This document shows, piece after piece, positions 44,673-53,327 of a stretch of DNA of 64,000 nt. This DNA is from Staphylococcus lloydii (GTDB lineage Bacteria; Bacillota; Bacilli; Staphylococcales; Staphylococcaceae), in the NCBI RefSeq assembly GCF_015775975.1, contig NZ_CP064056.1, positions 2,046,001 to 2,110,000 of the forward strand, written 5' to 3'. How positions within the stretch are numbered: the first letter of the stretch is position 1; every line of letters begins with the position of its first letter. Below the pieces are notes generated by a model that was given only the letters and a program-made list of their open reading frames with translations, was not told the origin of the DNA and did no database searches. Position numbers and translations under genes: made by a program.

Positions 44673-45542
44673 TTAGTCAAGGTTGAGTGATTTAATAAAT
44701 GTTTTTAATTCGTCGCTCATCGATTGGTCTTTTAATGCAAATTCAATCGTAGTTTTAACAAAACCTAACTTTTCTCCTACATCAAAACGATTACCTTCAA
44801 AATCGTATGCAAAAACTTGATTATCTTTATTTAACCGTTCAATTGCATCTGTTAGCTGTATTTCACCGCCAGCACCTTTTCCTTGGTTTTCTAAATAATT
44901 GAAGATTTCAGGAGTAAGTACATAGCGACCCATTATTGCTAAATTTGAAGGTGCAGTGCCTTCAGCTGGTTTTTCGACAAACTGTTTTACTTCATAGCGT
45001 CGACCGTCTTGTGCTATAGGGTCAATGATGCCATATCTATGTGTTTCTTCTTTTGGAACTTCTTGAACACCTATTACTGACTTTTCAGTTTGTTCATAGA
45101 TGTCCATAAGTTGTTTGATTGCAGGTGTATCTGATTCAACGATGTCGTCACCTAATAATACCGCAAATGGTTCATTACCAATAAATTGACGTGCAGAATA
45201 GATAGCGTGACCTAATCCTTTTTGCTCTTTTTGTCTAACATAGAAAATATTGGCTAATTCAGTTGAATATTTTACACGTTCTAGTAAATTGTCTTTTCCT
45301 TTTTCTTCTAAAATCATTTCTAATTCTTTTTGGTTATCAAAATGATCTTCTATCGCTCTTTTATGTTTACCTGTAACGATAATAATGTCTTCGATTCCAG
45401 CCTTAGCTGCTTCTTCGACTATGTATTGAATTGTTGGTTTATCTAATATAGGCAACATTTCTTTAGGCATCGCTTTCGTAGCCGGCAAAAATCTTGTTCC
45501 TAACCCCGCAGCAGGTATGATTGCTTTTTTTATCTTTTTCAC
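44673..45542 (-). CDS. galU: UTP-glucose-1-phosphate uridylyltransferase
   Basis: Makes UDP-glucose, needed for the diglucosyl-diacylglycerol anchor of lipoteichoic acid and other glycolipids. The 289-residue protein shows the nucleotidyltransferase motif [30 protein letters not shown] and [22 protein letters not shown] choose the GTG at 45542, seven bases after AAGGGTG; the ATG at 45560 lies ahead of that site. In S. aureus this gene is called gtaB or galU. It works in the same pathway as ltaS in this window. Confidence 0.95.
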   Translation of the reverse strand: MKKIKKAIIPAAGLGTRFLPATKAMPKEMLPILDKPTIQYIVEEAAKAGIEDIIIVTGKHKRAIEDHFDNQKELEMILEEKGKDNLLERVKYSTELANIFYVRQKEQKGLGHAIYSARQFIGNEPFAVLLGDDIVESDTPAIKQLMDIYEQTEKSVIGVQEVPKEETHRYGIIDPIAQDGRRYEVKQFVEKPAEGTAPSNLAIMGRYVLTPEIFNYLENQGKGAGGEIQLTDAIERLNKDNQVFAYDFEGNRFDVGEKLGFVKTTIEFALKDQSMSDELKTFIKSLNLD

Positions 45543-45607
45543 AAAGTTCACCCTTTTCATAAGATATACATTATTTACCTATATCGTATCATTGATTCAT
45601 TTATAGT

Positions 45608-45647
45608 ATAAAAAATTCACATAAATCTAGTTTGATTTATGTGAATC
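45608..45647 (-). terminator. Terminator upstream of galU
   Basis: ATTCACATAAATC/GATTTATGTGAAT perfect 13-bp stem, 25 bases after the stop of the 45672 gene, T-rich tail on the minus strand. Confidence 0.85.
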
Positions 45648-45671
45648 ATAACATTTTTTTAAACTTATCGG

Positions 45672-46409
45672 CTACTTTATTAATGGTAAATTAACGACAC
45701 TACCTGAATTTGTTACATGCGCTTTTAAACGCTTATGATTTAATGGATTAACGAATGTATAATTCATCCCTTGTGTCGCACAATTGGCATTACTTAATGT
45801 TGCCTGAGGTGATAATTGATCTTGTGCATATTTCTGCGCTATCACGCCCATTTCTTGTTTGGACACAGTAATATTTTGTTCTTTAGTTTTAACTGGTTTA
45901 AATGATGCGTCATAAATATGCGCCTTATTTTGAGCGTCCACTGTAACTCTATAATAAGTGCCTTGTTTTTTAGCATTTTCAAAAGTGAAAACATAATAAT
46001 ATTTACCTTGATAACTTTTGTCGATAGCATAGTCATTATATCGATTATGCGTTTGATTAGTATGATTTACCAATGATTGGGCAGAACCTAAAGCAGAAGT
46101 AAATGGAGGTAAGTGTTTATTTGCTGTTTCATCATTATTAGATACTTGTGTAGTATTTTGAGCAACAGGAGTAGCATTTTTACCATTACGTGGATTATTT
46201 AAACCTGAAGGTTGAATAGCTGCATCAATTGTATTGTGAGATAAAAAGATACTTTCAACTTTATTAACGGCTACATTTTTTACATCGGGTTTGCTACAAA
46301 TAAATTCGTGAACTTTAACAAGCGCATTTTGATTCATAGCTATAAATAATAGGAAGGTTAGGAAGCATGCTAGTAAAAAAGTTACTAAGCCTAGCATTAA
46401 ATTTTTCAT
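45672..46409 (-). CDS. Membrane-anchored extracellular protein of unknown function
   Basis: A 245-residue protein with one N-terminal hydrophobic segment (about residues 5-26, signal anchor or uncleaved signal), then a low-complexity Asn/Thr/Pro-rich stretch (about 66-110) and a folded C-terminal part with alternating aromatic residues (KYYYVFTFENAKKQGTYYRV, about residues 134-153). No catalytic motif is seen. ATG 46409 follows a strong GGGGGAGG. It lies between norA and galU on the same strand but has its own terminators. I do not recognise a family. Confidence 0.65.
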   Translation of the reverse strand: MKNLMLGLVTFLLACFLTFLLFIAMNQNALVKVHEFICSKPDVKNVAVNKVESIFLSHNTIDAAIQPSGLNNPRNGKNATPVAQNTTQVSNNDETANKHLPPFTSALGSAQSLVNHTNQTHNRYNDYAIDKSYQGKYYYVFTFENAKKQGTYYRVTVDAQNKAHIYDASFKPVKTKEQNITVSKQEMGVIAQKYAQDQLSPQATLSNANCATQGMNYTFVNPLNHKRLKAHVTNSGSVVNLPLIK

Positions 46410-46584
46410 AACTTACCTCCCCCATTACTCATTTATTTTAATAAATAGTAACATAAAAAAAGAGCTATAACGGTATGTGTAGTACAATTTAAATAGAATG
46501 TAATGTATGTAACATATTTATTACGAATTTAAAAAATTACTATAACAAAGTTGTCACAAAACCACTAATTTCTTAAAGTTCCAA

Positions 46585-46624
46585 TAAAAAAACACTCTTA
46601 TCTTTGTGATTAGATAAGAGTGTT
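46585..46624 (-). terminator. Terminator of norA
   Basis: AACACTCTTATCT/AGATAAGAGTGTT perfect 13-bp stem, then TTTTTT on the minus strand. Confidence 0.92.
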
Positions 46625-46639
46625 GATCAAAATAACTTT

Positions 46640-47806
46640 TTATTTACTCAAGTTTTTGCGTTTCATTCTTAATGCTTTTTCAATGAAAATTACAATTATA
46701 CCTAAAATCATAACGACTACTGACATATATAATGGAAATTCAAAATTAACATCAAAAAGTGAACCTGCAACTAATGGCCCAATAAAATTCCCCATACTCG
46801 TAAACGTGGAATTTAATCCGCCCGCAAAACCTTGACGGTCTCCGGCGATATTTGAAAAGTAATTCGTAATCGCCGGTCGAATCATATCAAATCCAATAAA
46901 AACAATGAAACTAACAATCATGATTCCCCAATAACTTTGCGTAATCGTCAATCCGACTAAAACAATAGCTGAATATATCAATGCATATGTTATAAAATTT
47001 AGTTCGCTGAAATATTTCATGAATTTATCAAAAAAGAATACTTGGAATACTGCACCTGCTATCCCACCACCGGTAATGGCGATAGAAATATCCAATGGTG
47101 AATAGTGCGCCTTATCTGCAGTATATAATGGGAACAATGTCTCAAAAGAAGATAGGCCAAAAGCTAAAACGAGCGTTAATATGATTGGCGTTAAAAATAC
47201 TTTCCAATTTATTTTGCTCAATATCTCTGGCTGATAATTTGTAAAACCAGCCGTCGTCGCTTTTTTAGGATTATGGATAAGAATGACAGATAAAATTAAA
47301 GCTAAAATTCCACTAAATCCTGCTACAAAGAATGGTAAGCGATGTGAAAATTCTGCTAAAAAACCGCCTAATCCTGGACCTAAAATAAAACCAGAATTAA
47401 TAATGGCAGACATATAACCAAAATTCTTAGCTTTATCTCCTGCTGGTGATATATCAGCTATTAAGCCTGTCACACCCGGCATTACCATACCCGCACTAAA
47501 ACCACCTAATATTCTTGAGACAATTAGTAAAGTGAAGGAGTGGCTAATCGCAAAAAGAAATTCTGAAATTGCGAAAAGTAGTAAACCGATACATATGATT
47601 AGCTTCTTACCAAGTTTATCGGCCAATGTACCACCAAAGGGTGATATAAACATTTGAGCTAAAGCAAAGACAGCTACTAAGATTCCTAAATCGCTACCTT
47701 TTAAACCTAAATCTTTTAAATATACTGGTAATACAGGAACTATTAACCCTATACCTAAGAAAACTAAAAATATATTAAAATATAAGACGTAAAACTGTTT
47801 ATTCAT
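46640..47806 (-). CDS. norA: NorA multidrug efflux transporter
   Basis: A 388-residue, 12-helix major facilitator that exports fluoroquinolones, dyes and other hydrophobic drugs in exchange for protons. GTLADKLGKKLII is the loop 2-3 motif A, RILGGFSAGMVMPGVTGLIADISP is motif B region, and GYMSAIINSGFILGPGLGGFLAE is motif C of drug antiporters. The chain follows S. aureus NorA along its whole length. In S. aureus norA is regulated by MgrA, whose gene lies 5 kb away at 52.7 kb. This is a core chromosomal pump, not evidence of acquired resistance. Confidence 0.94.
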   Translation of the reverse strand: MNKQFYVLYFNIFLVFLGIGLIVPVLPVYLKDLGLKGSDLGILVAVFALAQMFISPFGGTLADKLGKKLIICIGLLLFAISEFLFAISHSFTLLIVSRILGGFSAGMVMPGVTGLIADISPAGDKAKNFGYMSAIINSGFILGPGLGGFLAEFSHRLPFFVAGFSGILALILSVILIHNPKKATTAGFTNYQPEILSKINWKVFLTPIILTLVLAFGLSSFETLFPLYTADKAHYSPLDISIAITGGGIAGAVFQVFFFDKFMKYFSELNFITYALIYSAIVLVGLTITQSYWGIMIVSFIVFIGFDMIRPAITNYFSNIAGDRQGFAGGLNSTFTSMGNFIGPLVAGSLFDVNFEFPLYMSVVVMILGIIVIFIEKALRMKRKNLSK

Positions 47807-48014
47807 AATTCACTCTCCTCACGCTCAAATTAAAGGTTTTTAGTTGGATTATTATACAATTTATCAACGTGCATATTTAGCATAATATTACAATATTCTA
47901 TTACAACTATCATAACGAACACAATAGAAAAAATTAATTTTTTTTTGCGTTATGAACAAAACAACTCTGGGTAATTAATAATTATACAGAAATAAACAAA
48001 TGGGTGGGAGTTAT

Positions 48015-48443
48015 ATGAACTATAAAGTAGATGGTCAAAATATTATTTTAGTATTAGAGCAAGGCGAAGACATTGTTGAGCAAGTAACCGCAATAGCGCG
48101 ACAACAAGGTAAATTTGGAACTGTCAGTGGTATCGGCGCTTGCCAAGGCGTGGAATTAAATTTTTATAACCTTGAAACGCAAACATATGAAAAACGAGAA
48201 GTTGAAGAACCACTTGAACTTATAAGTTTGCTCGGTAATATTTCACGCGTTGATGATAAACCATTTGCGCATTTACATGCTATGTTTGGTACAAATCAAT
48301 ATCAAACACTAAGTGGCCATTTAACTAAGGCAATTGTTTCTGCAACTGCAGAAATTGTTATTACAATGACTGACTTAGATATTAATCGTAAACATGATAG
48401 TAAAATTGGCCTGAATTTGTTAGATTTATCATCTGACTCATAA
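48015..48443 (+). CDS. PPC/DUF296 domain protein
   Basis: A 142-residue single-domain protein. The fold signature GTVSGIGACQGVELNFYN, followed by LISLLGNISRVDDKPFAHLHAMFG, is the PPC (DUF296) domain: in plants it accompanies AT-hooks, in bacteria it stands alone as a trimer with a metal-like His site (HLHAMFG). Its bacterial function is not settled. ATG 48015 follows GGTGGGAG; the upstream in-frame ATG at 48000 overlaps that site. A weak SigB-like sequence (GTTATG, 14 bases, GGGTAA at 47949-47974) lies upstream. Confidence 0.83.
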   Translation: MNYKVDGQNIILVLEQGEDIVEQVTAIARQQGKFGTVSGIGACQGVELNFYNLETQTYEKREVEEPLELISLLGNISRVDDKPFAHLHAMFGTNQYQTLSGHLTKAIVSATAEIVITMTDLDINRKHDSKIGLNLLDLSSDS

Positions 48444-48462
48444 TTTATAGCTATAAAATAAT

Positions 48463-48507
48463 ACAGAGGTGCACACATATTATAGTGAGTTGTCACCTCT
48501 GTTTTTA
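48463..48507 (+). terminator. Terminator after the PPC gene
   Basis: ACAGAGGTG/CACCTCTGT stem with five T. Confidence 0.85.
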
Positions 48508-48565
48508 TATGTTTAATTTAATTGTTAATAAAATTAATCCAATTAGATTTTATAGCCATTGAATG

Positions 48566-48599
48566 TTGAAAAGAAGCCTGGTATGATATTTCTTTTCAA
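48566..48599. repeat. Perfect 10-bp inverted repeat in the upstream region of the DUF1361 gene
   Basis: TTGAAAAGAA (48566-48575) and TTCTTTTCAA (48590-48599), 14 bases apart, about 110 bases before the start codon at 48708. No T tract; could be a regulator site. Confidence 0.4.
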
Positions 48600-48707
48600 T
48601 TGATTCTAAAAAACAAAACATGTATTATTGAATCTCATATTCTCAAACACACTTTATATTAATAGTATATATTCAAAATAGTCGTTTTAATAAGGAAGGT
48701 AAATCTT

Positions 48708-49340
48708 ATGAACTTTAAATATAAAGTAAGATATATAGCACGTATTGTGTTTTTATTACTTATAATCGTTTCGTTGTTGAAAAATAACGTTTATGGTTTT
48801 ATGACACTCAATCTCTTTTTAGCATACATTCCATTGGAATTATGTCTATTACTTAAATTGTTTAAACCTAGACGTAAATTTGAATGGCCTTTATTCGTTA
48901 TCTTTTCATTGATTTTCGTCTTTATGGTACCAAATACATTTTATATGATTACTGATTTAATCCATTTAAATCAATTCGCTTTTAACTTCTACGCTGGCTT
49001 GAACATTATCGAATGGAAATACTTCTCATACTTAGTTGCTGCAGTAATTTTCGCTCTTTATTGTTTAATGTTGATATTCCTAGAAATGAGTACCTTTACA
49101 CGTCATATGTGGTTAAATCGTACAATTATTTTAATTATGATGTTTTTAAATGGACTAGGCATTTACATGGGTAGATTCTTACGTGTGCATTCTGTTTATC
49201 TAATCAATGAACCACTAAGAATTATTAGAGAAGTATTCGTAGCAATTTTCAACGTCGATACAATAATGTTCGTATTGCTGATGGTTTGCTTACAATTATT
49301 GCTTGTATTGTTTATGAAAGGAGTCCGTATGGCCAAATGA
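48708..49340 (+). CDS. DUF1361 membrane protein
   Basis: A 210-residue protein with six to seven predicted membrane helices. MVPNTFYMITDLIHL (about residue 75) corresponds to the DUF1361 core, usually LPNxPYxxTDLxHL. The family has no assigned function. ATG 48708 follows AAGGAAGG. Its TGA stop overlaps the start of the next small membrane protein as ATGA, so the pair is probably translated together and may act as one complex. Confidence 0.8.
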   Translation: MNFKYKVRYIARIVFLLLIIVSLLKNNVYGFMTLNLFLAYIPLELCLLLKLFKPRRKFEWPLFVIFSLIFVFMVPNTFYMITDLIHLNQFAFNFYAGLNIIEWKYFSYLVAAVIFALYCLMLIFLEMSTFTRHMWLNRTIILIMMFLNGLGIYMGRFLRVHSVYLINEPLRIIREVFVAIFNVDTIMFVLLMVCLQLLLVLFMKGVRMAK

Positions 49341-49606
49341 TTACAAAAATTATAATTTTGTTAGTTATCATTATCTTACTCCAACTCATTATCGGGCATT
49401 TTTTACACGAAGTAGGATTTTCTCTACTTCATAGTATTATTCTAATGTTATTCCCGTTAGGTATAGGGTTGTTTTTCTTACAATTGTTTTATTATGAGCA
49501 ACGCTATCCAGAATGGTCTGTGCCGTTAAAAGTAAAATTAAGATTAAAATATATGTATATCATTACTTTCTTTGAATACGTTGCCGTTTATATTTGCTTA
49601 TTTTAA
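49337..49606 (+). CDS. Small membrane protein coupled to the DUF1361 gene
   Basis: An 89-residue protein with about three hydrophobic segments (residues 3-20, 25-46 and 68-88). The ATG at 49337 overlaps the upstream stop; the nearest ribosome binding site, GAAAGGAG, is about 14 bases off, so translation probably depends on coupling. I do not recognise a family. A terminator hairpin lies just downstream. Confidence 0.6.
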   Translation: MITKIIILLVIIILLQLIIGHFLHEVGFSLLHSIILMLFPLGIGLFFLQLFYYEQRYPEWSVPLKVKLRLKYMYIITFFEYVAVYICLF

Positions 49607-49611
49607 AAGTC

Positions 49612-49660
49612 AAAACCGGTCATTACCCCATTTTAACAATGGACGTAGTGACCGGTTTTC
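49612..49660. terminator. Terminator between the DUF1361 pair and dedA
   Basis: AAAACCGGTCA and TGACCGGTTTT close a hairpin between convergent genes, with T after it on the plus strand. Confidence 0.8.
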
Positions 49661-49705
49661 TTATGTTTTATATGTGATTTTTCATCGTTATTATTAACAT
49701 TGCTA

Positions 49706-50314
49706 TTATTTTTGTCGTATTCTTTTTAACCATTTAAATAAAATATATATAACAAGAAGCAATAATAAGACATAAATAATTTTAGAATAGATATCCATAT
49801 AGTTAACGATAACGTGCCAATTGCCACCTACTGTTTGTCCTAAATATATTAAAACGATATTCCATAATAGCGTACCAATCGTCGTAAAAATAATAAAAAT
49901 CCATATATTCATTCTTGTAATGCCGGCTGGGATTGAAATAAGACTTCTTATTAAAGGGATAAACCTACAAAAGAAAATTGTCCAATAACCATACCGTTCG
50001 AACCAGTTGAAAGTTTTCGTTAAATCGTCTGTGGTTACACGTAGAAATTTACCGTACTTTTGTACTAATTTGTATAATTTATTTTCCCCAATCCAAATAC
50101 CTATACCATATAGGGCGATAGCCCCAATAACCGAACCTACTGTAGAGGTTATAACGACGCCAACGAATGTTATGTCCGTTTTAGTCGTCATAAATCCACC
50201 AAAAGTTAAAATGATTTCAGACGGTATAGGTGGAAAAACATTTTCTAAGAAAATTAACCACGCTATACCGAAATAACCATATTGTTCCATAAAATGAATA
50301 ATCCATTTTTCCAT
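49706..50314 (-). CDS. DedA-family membrane protein
   Basis: A 202-residue member of the DedA/SNARE-associated family. ENVFPPIPSEIILTFGGF and FFCRFIPLIRSLISIPAGITRMN are the two family hallmarks (ExxxPxxPSE and FxRFxPxxRxxxxxxAG), each in a re-entrant helix. DedA proteins act as lipid scramblases or flippases; one Firmicutes member, UptA, recycles undecaprenyl phosphate. I cannot tell which member this is. uppP, for the preceding phosphatase step, lies 6.6 kb away. It ends an operon with a small membrane protein and an aldo/keto reductase. Confidence 0.88.
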   Translation of the reverse strand: MEKWIIHFMEQYGYFGIAWLIFLENVFPPIPSEIILTFGGFMTTKTDITFVGVVITSTVGSVIGAIALYGIGIWIGENKLYKLVQKYGKFLRVTTDDLTKTFNWFERYGYWTIFFCRFIPLIRSLISIPAGITRMNIWIFIIFTTIGTLLWNIVLIYLGQTVGGNWHVIVNYMDIYSKIIYVLLLLLVIYILFKWLKRIRQK

Positions 50315-50340
50315 TTATGTTCTCCTACAAATAAGAAATT

Positions 50341-50640
50341 TTAAAATAAATTATTAACTGAAGCATATAAATATATTAGCGTACCAAATATCGCGCCTGA
50401 TAGTATTGTTAAAATCAGCGCTTGTAACATCGTACGTTTATAATGTTTAACAAATGAAACGAATAATAATCCGCCATTATATAAGAAAAACAAACCAAAC
50501 AATGCTAGAAAAACATTAATATCGGGATATGCAATGTTTAATATTAGTATAACGACAGCGAAACCTAAAAACGGAAAACTAATTAAGTTTCGTTGGAATT
50601 TTGTTTCTTTCTCTTGATGTTGATCGTTCTTTTGACTCAT
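50341..50640 (-). CDS. Small membrane protein of unknown function
   Basis: A 99-residue protein with a charged N-terminal tail of about 20 residues (MSQKNDQHQEKETKFQRN) and three predicted helices (about 21-38, 42-60 and 70-92). ATG 50640 follows AAGGAGA. It lies 19 bases after the aldo/keto reductase stop and 26 bases before dedA, which argues for one transcript. No family is recognised. Confidence 0.65.
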   Translation of the reverse strand: MSQKNDQHQEKETKFQRNLISFPFLGFAVVILILNIAYPDINVFLALFGLFFLYNGGLLFVSFVKHYKRTMLQALILTILSGAIFGTLIYLYASVNNLF

Positions 50641-50659
50641 TTTCTATTTCTCCTTTTTC

Positions 50660-51568
50660 TTATGGAATGTCATGACCAAGTGACGCAGTATAAATATCAA
50701 ACCACTCTTGATCAGTTAGCTTGATATTCATTCCTACAAGCGCATCATCCACTCGATTGATTTGGTGAGTGCCTAACACTGGCATTACTTGAGATGGATG
50801 TTTATTAAGCCACGCCATGATTATCCCTGAAGTGGTAACTTGGTATTTTTGTGCTAACGATTCAATCGTTGTCATAATACGTTGTGCTTTAGCATCATCA
50901 GCACTAAATAGCTTACCTCCAGCAAGTGGACTCCACGCCATTATTTTAACATCATCTTTATACATATGATTGATTGTGCCATCTTCAAACGCATCAAGCG
51001 TATAAGGAGATAGTTCTAATTGATTCAATGTAATATGTAATTTGTCACATACTAAGTGATTATTTAATAAATCATATTGCGACTTATTAAAATTAGATAC
51101 ACCAAATGATTTAACTTTTCCAGCTGTCACTAAATTTTTTAAAGCCTCAGTAATTTCATTTGGATCCATTAATGGCGATGGTCGATGGATAAGTAAAGAA
51201 TCAAGATAATCAACGTTCAGCTCTGATAACGAGCGATTTACTGATTGCTCGATATGTTGCTGAGAATGGTCATAACGATGCCCATTAGTCCACGTCAATT
51301 TGTCAGAAGGTAAAACAATACCACATTTAGAAACTATCTCTATCTTATCTCGAAGTTCAGGAGATAGTTTTAACGCTTCTCCAAATATACCCTCACACGA
51401 ATAATCACCATAAATATCAGCGTGATCCATAGTAGTAATACCTCTATCTACTAATTCATGTAAATATTTATTCAATTGTTGCGGCGACCATTCCCACGAA
51501 TGTGCGCGCCAAAAACCTTGTATCATTTTCGAAAAGGAAACATGCTGATTAATTGTAACTCTATCCAT
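50660..51568 (-). CDS. Aldo/keto reductase (YdhF type)
   Basis: A 302-residue NAD(P)H oxidoreductase of the TIM-barrel AKR superfamily. The catalytic Asp and Tyr are in TMDHADIYGDYSCEGIFG, Lys in EIVSKCGI and His in DSLLIHRPSPLMDP, followed by GVSNFNKSQYDLL and the C-terminal cofactor loop PVLGTHQINRVDDAL. The WSPQQLNKYLHELVDRGIT segment and overall form resemble YdhF-like enzymes. Substrate unknown. It is the first gene of a three-gene operon. Confidence 0.88.
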   Translation of the reverse strand: MDRVTINQHVSFSKMIQGFWRAHSWEWSPQQLNKYLHELVDRGITTMDHADIYGDYSCEGIFGEALKLSPELRDKIEIVSKCGIVLPSDKLTWTNGHRYDHSQQHIEQSVNRSLSELNVDYLDSLLIHRPSPLMDPNEITEALKNLVTAGKVKSFGVSNFNKSQYDLLNNHLVCDKLHITLNQLELSPYTLDAFEDGTINHMYKDDVKIMAWSPLAGGKLFSADDAKAQRIMTTIESLAQKYQVTTSGIIMAWLNKHPSQVMPVLGTHQINRVDDALVGMNIKLTDQEWFDIYTASLGHDIP

Positions 51569-51599
51569 CTAAAACACATCCTTAATACCATTTTATTAA

Positions 51600-52523
51600 T
51601 TACGTAAATTGTAACATGTCTAACTTATTTTTTATTCTCTCAACATCTAAATGTTCCCCAATAATCACAATTGTTAAATTTTTATCACATTCAACAGGTT
51701 GGTAATTAGGCACGCCAAAAGCATATTGGAATTCATAAATCGATTCAGGCTCATCGCGAAATCTTACAAACCCTTTAAGCCTCAAAACATTTTCCGGTAA
51801 CCGTAAAATAAATTGATAAAATAATCGTCTATCAATTGGACCAGTGAAAGTATAATTTAAAGTATTAATGTTATGATGGTCACCGTGTGTATGTTCAAAT
51901 TCAATATCTTGTTGGCTAACGGTGTTCAGTTGTGCTTCGGTAACTTGCCCATATTCTGTATAGAATATTGTCGCTTTGTCGTTAATGTTACGCAATTGTG
52001 TTAAATTTTTTCTTGAATCATCTGTTATCAAATCCATTTTATTTACCAATATTAAGCTGCAAACCTTTAATTGTTCTTCCATAAGTTGTTGCGTTTGTTG
52101 CGTATATCTTTCTCGCGCTATAAATGTTGAAGCGTCTGCTATCCCAATAATAAATGGCTGAGATACTTCATCAATTATCTCGGGGTCTTGGCATGCTGCT
52201 ACAATTTCTATTGGATTAGCAATACCAGTCGCCTCTATTACAATATGATCAGTTTGTTTTTTAGCAATAAGTTGTTTCATTTGTATTAATAAATCTTGCT
52301 TCAAATCACAACACACGCATCCATTTAGTATAGGAATCACATTAATGTCATGTGATAATTGATTATTAGCATCAAAATTTCCTACTTCATTCACAATTAG
52401 TTGCGGATTTTCATCTATTTTTAATAAATATTGTATATAGTTATCAAGAAATGTTGTTTTTCCACTACCCAAAAAACCGGTTACAATAGTAATAGCTAGC
52501 TTTTCTTTCTTAAAACCTGTCAT
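51600..52523 (-). CDS. COG0523 (CobW/YciC/ZNG1-type) metal-chaperone GTPase
   Basis: A 307-residue G3E-family GTPase. Walker A is VTGFLGSGKTTFLDN, the metal-binding CxCC motif is GCVCCDLKQD, Walker B lies in VIEATGIANP, and NKMDLI gives guanine specificity. EFEHTHGDHHN before the C-terminal domain is a His-rich metal-binding stretch. Members deliver zinc or other metals to target enzymes, often under zinc limitation. I see no clear Zur operator upstream. The start ATG 52523 follows GAGTGA; the GTG at 52532 overlaps it. Confidence 0.88.
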   Translation of the reverse strand: MTGFKKEKLAITIVTGFLGSGKTTFLDNYIQYLLKIDENPQLIVNEVGNFDANNQLSHDINVIPILNGCVCCDLKQDLLIQMKQLIAKKQTDHIVIEATGIANPIEIVAACQDPEIIDEVSQPFIIGIADASTFIARERYTQQTQQLMEEQLKVCSLILVNKMDLITDDSRKNLTQLRNINDKATIFYTEYGQVTEAQLNTVSQQDIEFEHTHGDHHNINTLNYTFTGPIDRRLFYQFILRLPENVLRLKGFVRFRDEPESIYEFQYAFGVPNYQPVECDKNLTIVIIGEHLDVERIKNKLDMLQFT

Positions 52524-52752
52524 AAAAATCACTCATTTCAAAATTTAATGTTTGCATAAATAATAAATTAAACCTATAATTAACCTTTTACTTGATAAAA
52601 GATTAAATATCTTCTACACTTTAATTACACTTATTATTTTAGCATGGCAAAGTATGAAAGTGTGTTTGCAAATGGAATCTAAACAACATAGACGGATTTA
52701 ATTCCGATGCACAGAGAAAAATTACGGATTAGGATGTCTGGAGGAGAACTTA

Positions 52753-53196
52753 ATGTCTGAGCAACTAAATTTAAAGGAACAATTATGTTTTAGTTTATAC
52801 AACGCACAAAGACAAGTAAATCGCTACTATTCAAATAATGTCTTTAAAAAGTATAAACTTACTTATCCACAATTCTTAGTTTTAACTATCTTGTGGACCG
52901 AATCACCTGTTAATGTTAAAAAGGTCGTTACCGAATTAGCATTAGATACAGGTACAGTTTCACCACTATTAAAACGTATGGAGCAAGTTGATTTAATTAA
53001 ACGCGAAAGATCAGAAGTGGATCAACGCGAGGTGTTTATTCATTTAACAGATAAAAGTGAAGCCATTCGCCCTGAATTGGAAACTGCATGTCAAGACGTA
53101 GCAGTAGCATCTTCACTTGATACAGATGAAGCAGCCGAACTTAATAGACTACTTGGCAAAGTTATAAATGCATTTACTGAATACGAAAATGAGTAA
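52753..53196 (+). CDS. mgrA: MgrA global regulator (MarR family)
   Basis: A 147-residue winged-helix regulator that in S. aureus controls capsule, autolysis, surface proteins and efflux pumps. The redox-sensitive Cys12 is in [18 protein letters not shown]; the recognition helix and wing are [23 protein letters not shown] (described as residues about 61-83) and [13 protein letters not shown]. The N-terminal two thirds is almost the same as S. aureus MgrA, with divergence in the last 40 residues. ATG 52753 follows GGAGGAG. Expected targets in this window include norA. Confidence 0.95.
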   Translation: MSEQLNLKEQLCFSLYNAQRQVNRYYSNNVFKKYKLTYPQFLVLTILWTESPVNVKKVVTELALDTGTVSPLLKRMEQVDLIKRERSEVDQREVFIHLTDKSEAIRPELETACQDVAVASSLDTDEAAELNRLLGKVINAFTEYENE

Positions 53197-53267
53197 TTAG
53201 AGTGCATGCTAAAATACCGTAGAAGTTATTGTAATTGACATCAATAAATGTAAATTTAAATTTGAAT

Positions 53268-53307
53268 AAAGAGGTTAAACAATTTATTGTTTAACCTCTT
53301 TATTTTT
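53268..53307. terminator. Bidirectional terminator between mgrA and cydC
   Basis: AAAGAGGTTAAACAA/TTGTTTAACCTCTTT perfect 15-bp stem with a four-base loop, between convergent genes. Confidence 0.92.
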
Positions 53308-53327
53308 ATATTCACATATCATTATTG

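Noticed and set aside
46640..47806. norA as an acquired resistance gene
   Set aside because: It is the core chromosomal pump in its normal staphylococcal setting with no mobile element nearby.
47949..47974. SigB promoter before the PPC-domain gene
   Set aside because: GGGTAA is good, but the -35 GTTATG matches the consensus at only three of six bases; too weak to list as a feature.
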